Positions 6,594 through 10,000 of a DNA stretch of 10,000 nucleotides are shown in pieces. Position 1 is the first letter of the stretch, and the number at the start of each line of letters is the position of its first letter. Where the stretch lies: assembly GCF_020217005.1 (NCBI RefSeq), contig NZ_JAIWOI010000213.1:1-10000 (forward strand). The letters are read 5' to 3'. The position numbers and the translations under genes are program-made. Under the pieces are notes generated by a model that was not told the origin of the DNA, made no database searches, and saw only the letters and a list, made by a program, of their open reading frames with translations. This DNA comes from Rheinheimera sp. GTDB taxonomy: Bacteria > Pseudomonadota > Gammaproteobacteria > Enterobacterales > Alteromonadaceae.

Positions 6594-7050
6594 ATTTCTG
6601 ATCCTTGAAATATTCTAGTAGCTTGTGCACATCGGCCATAATTTCAGCTTTCAGGTCAATTTCTGCCTGTTCGCGCAGGTGATCCAGATGACGGATTTCT
6701 TTTTTATCACGCTCTTTACGCGCCTGGTGAGTTGGCATGTCTTTGACAACATCATACATTTTAAACAATCCAGGATAGGTCTGGATCGCATTGGGTTTGT
6801 CAGGGAGTTGCAGATGATCCAACAAAACCCAAATCCGCAAAGCGCCTTCAGACAGCTCACATTGTTCTTCGCGCATGGCTTTGGCGATCAAGACTATGCT
6901 TTGAGTCAGGTCGGAATTTTTGGCGTCAACGACCTGCTGCTGCTTTAATTCCTGTTGTTTGATTAACCACAATAAACGACCCAGATAAAAGCTCAGGCCG
7001 CCAATAATTAAACCCGCCGCACAGGTGGCTAGTATCCAGTTGATGGTCAA
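6586..7050 (-). CDS. DUF2489 family membrane-anchored protein, TTG start
   Basis: A 154-residue protein with one N-terminal membrane helix (~5-29, ILATCAAGLIIGGLSFYLGRLLWLI). A charged, mostly helical cytoplasmic part follows, with QQELKQQQ, a central AKAMREEQCELSEGALRIWVLLD and a C-terminal coiled region (KERDKKEIRHLDHLREQAEIDLKAEI). The pattern fits DUF2489, whose function is unknown. The start codon is TTG at 7050-7048: AGGGG lies about 7 nt upstream, and the next in-frame ATG (residue 59) would remove the membrane helix. The start lies 2 nt after the yihI stop codon, so the gene is the last of the yihI operon and probably translationally coupled. Its stop lies inside the shared terminator stem. 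Confidence 0.82.
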   Translation of the reverse strand: MTINWILATCAAGLIIGGLSFYLGRLLWLIKQQELKQQQVVDAKNSDLTQSIVLIAKAMREEQCELSEGALRIWVLLDHLQLPDKPNAIQTYPGLFKMYDVVKDMPTHQARKERDKKEIRHLDHLREQAEIDLKAEIMADVHKLLEYFKDQKSN

Positions 7051-7052
7051 AC

Positions 7053-7607
7053 TTATTCCCCTAAAAACTCTTTACGCCAATCAGTACGTTCCAATTTAGC
7101 TAAAGGATCTAATTCTTCCTCTTCAGCCTGATCTTCTTCTAAACCAAGTAGAGCAACAAGCTCTGCGTGGCGTGCCGTTTTGGCATTAAAGTACTTGGCA
7201 TCTTTGCCTGTCAGGATTTCGCCTTGATCTACTTTATCTAACAATTCCAGCAGCTTTTCATCGTTCTCAAGCAGAGCTAATTCTTGCTCTGGTGGCATCG
7301 TAGGCTCTTTTGCCTTGCTCAACTGTACTACTGGCTTGAACTGCTTAGGCTGCGCCATCAGTTTTTGCTCTGCTTCAGTCACTACTAAAGCAATAGGTTT
7401 TTTGCTGCCATGGCGCGGGTCTTTTGAGCCTTTAGCTGATTGTTTCTGCTTATCTTCAGTGGAAGGAGAATGGCGACTACCGGATTTTAAGCCTGCACCT
7501 TTCTTTTTAGTTTCAGGCGCGCGTGTCCGGTCCTGACGAGCTTCTTCAGCCGGTCTGTGTCTGGTACCAAGTGGGCCTGAGGTGCGAGTTTTTTTAATCC
7601 GAGTCAT
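7053..7607 (-). CDS. yihI: Der GTPase-activating protein YihI
   Basis: A 184-residue basic-then-acidic protein. The N-terminal ~70 residues are Lys/Arg-rich and probably disordered. They end in the family signature KDPRHGSKKPIAL (62-74), which matches E. coli KDPRIGSKTPIPL. The C-terminal part has PEQELALLENDEKLLELLDKVDQGE, equivalent to E. coli [26 protein letters not shown], and an acidic EEDQAEEEELD tail. In E. coli YihI stimulates the GTPase of Der (EngA) and so tunes late 50S assembly. ATG 7607 is preceded by TAGG. The gene lies downstream of the methyltransferase gene (53-nt gap) and upstream of DUF2489 (2-nt gap). Another ribosome-assembly GTPase gene, engB, lies on the far side of the csrC-like RNA, as in E. 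coli. Confidence 0.93.
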   Translation of the reverse strand: MTRIKKTRTSGPLGTRHRPAEEARQDRTRAPETKKKGAGLKSGSRHSPSTEDKQKQSAKGSKDPRHGSKKPIALVVTEAEQKLMAQPKQFKPVVQLSKAKEPTMPPEQELALLENDEKLLELLDKVDQGEILTGKDAKYFNAKTARHAELVALLGLEEDQAEEEELDPLAKLERTDWRKEFLGE

Positions 7608-7634
7608 ATATGTTACCTACGAAAAAGGGCGCGT

Positions 7635-7640
7635 ATTTTA
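7635..7640 (-). promoter_or_regulatory. Candidate -10 box for yihI
   Basis: On the minus strand the gap before yihI reads TAAAAT followed by ACGCGCCC, a GC-rich discriminator of the growth-rate-controlled kind. I see no good -35 box. It would allow yihI-DUF2489 expression independent of the methyltransferase gene. Confidence 0.33.
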
Positions 7641-7660
7641 ACCAGTTTATCTCAGAAAAC

Positions 7661-8308
7661 CTAGGTATTTCGTTTTTTAAATAACACGACGTCATCAGCA
7701 GGGAATTCAAGCTCGAGTTGATCTCGTTGCGCTAAAAATTCAAAAGTACGTTGGTGAAAAAAGCTGATATGAGTGGGGTCGTTTTTATAATGCCAACTGC
7801 TAAAGCTATCTTGATCTATGTAACGCTTAGTCATCAGAGCCAACACACCCTGAGGCAATAGTAAATTTAACCACAAGCGCCACTCTTTGGCCGGATGAAC
7901 AAAATGCTCTATCGCTTCGGTACAGCTGACGAAATGATAATGTCGCTGCAAAGCTTCAGGTTCTGGAACATAAAATGGATCCCAAAGGTGCATCTGCTTG
8001 CCTGCTTCGTTCAACATCTTTGCTAACAATGGCCCAGGGCCGCAGCCAAAATCTAATCCGTTAGTTTGCTCTGGTGTCAGAGTATTCAGCAGCGGCACAG
8101 ATAAACGCGATAAAAACTTACGGTAGCCTGGGTCGTCCAATTCATTCTGGTGCAAATCGTATTGCGCTTTTTCCTGTTCTGCTGATAGCAAAGTAGTGCG
8201 ATCTGCAAAGACTAAAAAACACTGTAGACATTGAAAGTAGTCACGTCTTTTGTCCGTACAAAATAGTTGAGTTTGTTGATGCTGACACAAAGGGCAAACT
8301 GAATTCAT
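7661..8308 (-). CDS. Class I SAM-dependent methyltransferase with N-terminal Cys4 motif
   Basis: A 215-residue protein. The N-terminus carries CPLC (Cys5, Cys8) and CLQC (Cys27, Cys30), a likely zinc ribbon. SAM-binding motif I is LDFGCGPGPLL (85-95), an acidic residue ends the second strand (Asp110 in HLWDPF), and TEAIEHF (130-136) is the usual post-motif of Methyltransf_23-type enzymes. WHYKNDPTHISFF (172-184) is also typical of this group. The substrate is unknown. The ATG has no visible Shine-Dalgarno sequence: the upstream minus-strand bases are pyrimidine-rich (TTTATTTATCCTCACC). They come straight after the strong terminator of the csrC-like RNA, so translation and transcription probably depend on read-through or an unseen promoter. 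Confidence 0.85.
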   Translation of the reverse strand: MNSVCPLCQHQQTQLFCTDKRRDYFQCLQCFLVFADRTTLLSAEQEKAQYDLHQNELDDPGYRKFLSRLSVPLLNTLTPEQTNGLDFGCGPGPLLAKMLNEAGKQMHLWDPFYVPEPEALQRHYHFVSCTEAIEHFVHPAKEWRLWLNLLLPQGVLALMTKRYIDQDSFSSWHYKNDPTHISFFHQRTFEFLAQRDQLELEFPADDVVLFKKRNT

Positions 8309-8319
8309 GGTGAGGATAA

Positions 8320-8690
8320 ATAAAAAGGGCGGTATAAGATGTTACCGCCCTCTATATAAGGTGTCTAGCGCGACACATAATCTGCTTGAAGTCGTCCTGA
8401 CGGGAGTTCAACACCCTGTCTGCACAAGTTCCCTATATTTTTACGCAAATTCCCTATAAAAATAATTATTCGCGATCGTCCTGATGCTTAGTGGTCCATC
8501 CATGTGTTGTGTAAAATACACACTGTCATCATCTTGATGCTGCAAAAATGTACTGATGCACTGCTGCTTTCCGTGCCTGTTATCCGTGTTTTTAAACGTT
8601 ACTAAATGTAACGGACTTAAATCTACTCCGATTTTTCAGAATGGCAATACAGTGGTATAAAAAAAACACAAAAAAAATGAACTTTTTTGT
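8320..8690 (-). ncRNA. csrC: CsrB/CsrC/RsmZ-family CsrA-sequestering small RNA
   Basis: This is a non-coding stretch between two minus-strand genes, with its own promoter signals and terminator, giving an RNA of about 370 nt. I count nine GGA motifs on the RNA strand (complements at 8395, 8430, 8451, 8479, 8495, 8499, 8570, 8583 and 8627). Several sit in loops or repeated contexts. AUC-AGGAC-GAU and GUC-AGGAC-GAC are matching mini-hairpins with a compensatory pair change. UAUAGGGAA occurs twice, once in the loop of a 7-bp stem (8437-8443 with 8457-8463). Such arrays titrate the translational regulator CsrA/RsmA. A perfect GacA/UvrY box lies upstream. In E. coli csrC lies between yihA (engB) and yihI in the same relative orientation; here cytochrome c4 and a methyltransferase gene are also present in that interval. 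The 5' end is predicted, not mapped. Confidence 0.85.
8322..8351 (-). terminator. Intrinsic terminator of the csrC-like RNA
   Basis: The minus strand reads AGGGCGGTA (8351-8343), an 8-nt loop, then TACCGCCCT (8334-8326) followed by TTTT-A-TTT. The 9-bp GC-rich perfect stem with its T tail is a strong terminator. It ends about 14 nt before the methyltransferase start codon, so it terminates an upstream minus-strand transcript other than cytochrome c4, which has its own terminator. Confidence 0.9.
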
Positions 8691-8696
8691 AATGCC

Positions 8697-8702
8697 ATTA
8701 TA
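8697..8702 (-). promoter_or_regulatory. -10 box of the csrC-like RNA promoter
   Basis: Perfect TATAAT on the minus strand. The position 17 bp upstream reads ACAATA, a poor -35, as expected for an activator-dependent promoter. The predicted start near 8690 puts the centre of the GacA/UvrY box at about -61, comparable with rsmZ-type promoters. An 11-bp imperfect inverted repeat (8640-8650 and 8689-8699) overlaps the -10 box. Confidence 0.7.
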
Positions 8703-8742
8703 AATCAATTGGTTACGTTTATTGTTTCGAATTTTTCAGTTG

Positions 8743-8760
8743 TGTAAGTCATCTCTTACA
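8743..8760. promoter_or_regulatory. GacA/UvrY binding site (upstream activating sequence)
   Basis: TGTAAG-TCATCT-CTTACA is an exact match to the consensus TGTAAG-N6-CTTACA. It is a perfect palindrome in its arms and lies about 60 bp upstream of the predicted csrC start. This implies control by a BarA/UvrY (GacS/GacA) two-component system encoded elsewhere. Confidence 0.88.
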
Positions 8761-8786
8761 CCGTTGTGAGATATATCGCACAACGG
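8761..8786. promoter_or_regulatory. Inverted repeat abutting the GacA box, possible operator
   Basis: CCGTTGTG (8761-8768) and CACAACGG (8779-8786) are perfect 8-bp arms around a 10-nt A/T-rich spacer, directly adjacent to the GacA/UvrY box on its distal side. It has no T tail and looks like a dimeric-regulator site. It recalls a CRP site but has a spacing two bases too long. The cognate factor is unknown. Confidence 0.5.
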
Positions 8787-8832
8787 AAAACAGAATCGAG
8801 AGTTTGGAAAAGACCTGCAGTGCAAAAAATAA

Positions 8833-8857
8833 AAAGCCAGGCACGGAGCCTGGCTTT
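8833..8857 (-). terminator. Terminator of the cytochrome c4 gene
   Basis: AAAGCCAGGC and GCCTGGCTTT form a 10-bp perfect stem around a 5-nt loop. On the minus strand it is followed by a T-rich tail (TT-A-TTTTTT). It begins about 20 nt after the cytochrome stop codon. Confidence 0.92.
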
Positions 8858-8877
8858 GTCTACGGAAGTGGCTGCTT

Positions 8878-9504
8878 TTAGTGCAAACCACCAACGTATT
8901 TCGAAAGTATTTCGATATCTTCATCGGTCAGCTTCTTAGCAACGTCACGCATCATGCCATTCATATCGTTTGCGCGTGAGCCGTTACGGAACGCTTCCAG
9001 CTGAGTTTTAACATAAGCTGCATGTTGGAACGAAATTTTTGGGAAGCCAGCTAAGCTGTGACCTACACCTCGTGGACCATGACAGGCGATGCAGGCAGCA
9101 ATACCGCGCTCCAAATCACCACCACGGAATAACTTCTCACCTTTAGCGACCACGTCTTCAGGCGTGCTGCCTTCCTTCATGGTTTGGCTTGAGAAGTAAG
9201 CAGCCAGGTCTTTCATATCCTGTTCAGATAAAGCGGCAACCATACCTGCCATAACAGCGTTGTTGCGACCTTCTTTGCCACCTGTAGTAGCTCCGAGCTT
9301 AAATTCTTTTAATTGTTTAAAAATATAACCAGCATGTTGACCAGCAATTTTTGGATATAAATCTGTTGGGCTATTTCCATCCATGCCATGGCAGGCCGCA
9401 CAAGTCACGGATTTGGCTTTACCTGCTTCTGCATCCCCATCGGCTGCATAAGCTGTACTGATTAACCCTAAAAAGAGCGTGAGTGGAATTGCGAATTTTT
9501 TCAT
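8878..9504 (-). CDS. Di-haem cytochrome c4
   Basis: A 208-residue periplasmic c-type cytochrome with two similar domains. The signal peptide is MKKFAIPLTLFLGLISTAYA, cleaved before ADGDAEAGK. Haem-binding motifs are CAACH (Cys35, Cys38, His39) and CIACH (Cys138, Cys141, His142). Methionines in NNAVMAGMVAAL (85/88) and NDMNGMMRDVA (181-185) supply the distal ligands. The order C-A-A-C-H-G-x-D-G-N...P-K-I-x-G-Q and its repeat is diagnostic of cytochrome c4. It carries electrons from the bc1 complex towards terminal oxidases. I chose ATG 9504 for the signal peptide; the open frame extends 15 residues upstream to 9549 without signal-peptide character. It is divergent from engB and has its own terminator. 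Confidence 0.95.
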   Translation of the reverse strand: MKKFAIPLTLFLGLISTAYAADGDAEAGKAKSVTCAACHGMDGNSPTDLYPKIAGQHAGYIFKQLKEFKLGATTGGKEGRNNAVMAGMVAALSEQDMKDLAAYFSSQTMKEGSTPEDVVAKGEKLFRGGDLERGIAACIACHGPRGVGHSLAGFPKISFQHAAYVKTQLEAFRNGSRANDMNGMMRDVAKKLTDEDIEILSKYVGGLH

Positions 9505-9685
9505 TTTTTTTCCGTCTCTGTCCGCATTGAACCGCCAGTAATCTGGCAACCAAGTTGAATAACCCTACATTTTATGTCTATTTTACACGAATCTTGCGCA
9601 GATAGAATCCCATAAATCACAGTAAAGCTTCTGTGGATCTTCAGGATCCGTTACACTATAGCCAAATTTACAGCCGGAGCTGACA

Positions 9686-10000
9686 GTGTACAAAGCGATC
9701 ATCAATTATCAGAAAGCAACTTTTCTGACCAGTGCCCCTGATATTAAGGCTCTGCCCGCAGATACGGGTATAGAAGTTGCCTTTGCTGGTCGTTCAAACG
9801 CCGGCAAGTCCAGTGCGTTAAATACGCTGACACGGCAAAATGGTTTAGCCCGCACCAGTAAAACACCGGGTCGTACTCAGTTGATCAACACTTTTGCTTT
9901 AGCAGAAAACCAGCGACTGATCGATTTGCCTGGTTACGGTTTTGCGAAAGTTCCTTTAGCCGTTAAAGAGAAATGGCAAAAGGCTTTGAGTGAATACCTG
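9686..10000 (+). CDS. engB: Ribosome-biogenesis GTPase EngB (YihA/YsxC), 3'-truncated by the window edge
   Basis: The first 105 residues of EngB, reading to the last base of the window. The P-loop is GRSNAGKSS (35-43), the G2 region is TPGRTQLIN (60-68) and the G3 motif is DLPGYG (80-85). These match E. coli YihA almost residue for residue ([31 protein letters not shown]). EngB is an essential GTPase in late 50S subunit assembly. The start is GTG 9686, with GGAG at 9676-9679 six bases upstream. The N-terminal [14 protein letters not shown] matches the E. coli start NYQQTHFVMSAPDI, supporting this choice. It is divergent from cytochrome c4, and the 181-bp gap between them should hold both promoters, which I cannot place with confidence. 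Confidence 0.95.
   Translation, partial: MYKAIINYQKATFLTSAPDIKALPADTGIEVAFAGRSNAGKSSALNTLTRQNGLARTSKTPGRTQLINTFALAENQRLIDLPGYGFAKVPLAVKEKWQKALSEYL

Noticed and set aside
6625..6948. Plus-strand 107-codon open frame
   Set aside because: It is antisense to the DUF2489 gene, which has a membrane helix, a ribosome binding site and operon coupling.
8640..8700. Intrinsic terminator made by the A/T inverted repeat
   Set aside because: The stem is nearly all A-T pairs and lies at the promoter, while a strong GC-rich terminator exists at the other end of the RNA.
8761..8786. CRP binding site
   Set aside because: The TGTG/CACA half-sites are two bases further apart than in the CRP consensus, so I list it only as an unknown palindrome.
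8736..8924. 62-codon minus-strand open frame
   Set aside because: It overlaps the cytochrome c4 end, its terminator and the GacA box, and has no ribosome binding site or protein character.

Overview
The window reads as chromosomal DNA of a gammaproteobacterium of the Alteromonadales/Chromatiaceae type; Rheinheimera or a close relative is my best guess. The grounds are protein similarity as I recognise it (MscS, YihI, EngB, cytochrome c4, DUF1285, DUF2489), moderate GC, and a gene order around engB and yihI that matches the E. coli yihA-csrC-yihI locus. The genus is inference, not shown by the sequence.

Left part (1-4024). A TPR protein enters from outside the window and is followed by a hairpin. 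Next comes a tightly coupled DesK/DesR-type two-component pair whose genes share one base. Directly after the response-regulator stop codon lie two tandem copies of a 125-bp intergenic element plus a degenerate remnant. On the minus strand, mscS and a DUF481 outer-membrane protein form a two-gene operon with a 3-nt gap, suggesting a joint role in osmotic or envelope homeostasis.

Middle (4138-6593). A tRNA-His(GTG) gene with a stable-RNA-type promoter runs straight into a 35-bp tandem array. Every unit begins with a copy of the last ten bases of that same tRNA, including the encoded CCA. There are eight full units and a ninth partial one, none separated by spacers. I see no intrinsic terminator before the next gene, a DUF1285 protein. 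A secreted amidohydrolase (Xaa-Pro dipeptidase/carboxypeptidase-like) follows, and a long bidirectional terminator separates it from the convergent genes.

Right part (6586-10000). On the minus strand a class I methyltransferase with an N-terminal Cys4 motif, yihI (GTPase-activating protein of Der) and a DUF2489 membrane protein are co-oriented. Upstream of them, in a stretch of about 570 nt without a protein gene, I find the hallmarks of a CsrB/CsrC/RsmZ-family regulatory RNA. These are a perfect GacA/UvrY box (TGTAAG-N6-CTTACA), a TATAAT -10 box about 60 nt from the box centre, nine GGA motifs, and a strong intrinsic terminator giving an RNA of about 370 nt. The position between engB and yihI, with the same relative orientation as E. 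coli csrC, supports naming it csrC. Cytochrome c4 (minus strand) and the start of engB (plus strand, GTG start, cut by the window edge) complete the region.

The two items most worth following up are the tRNA-His 3'-end repeat array and the unlabelled CsrC-type sRNA.
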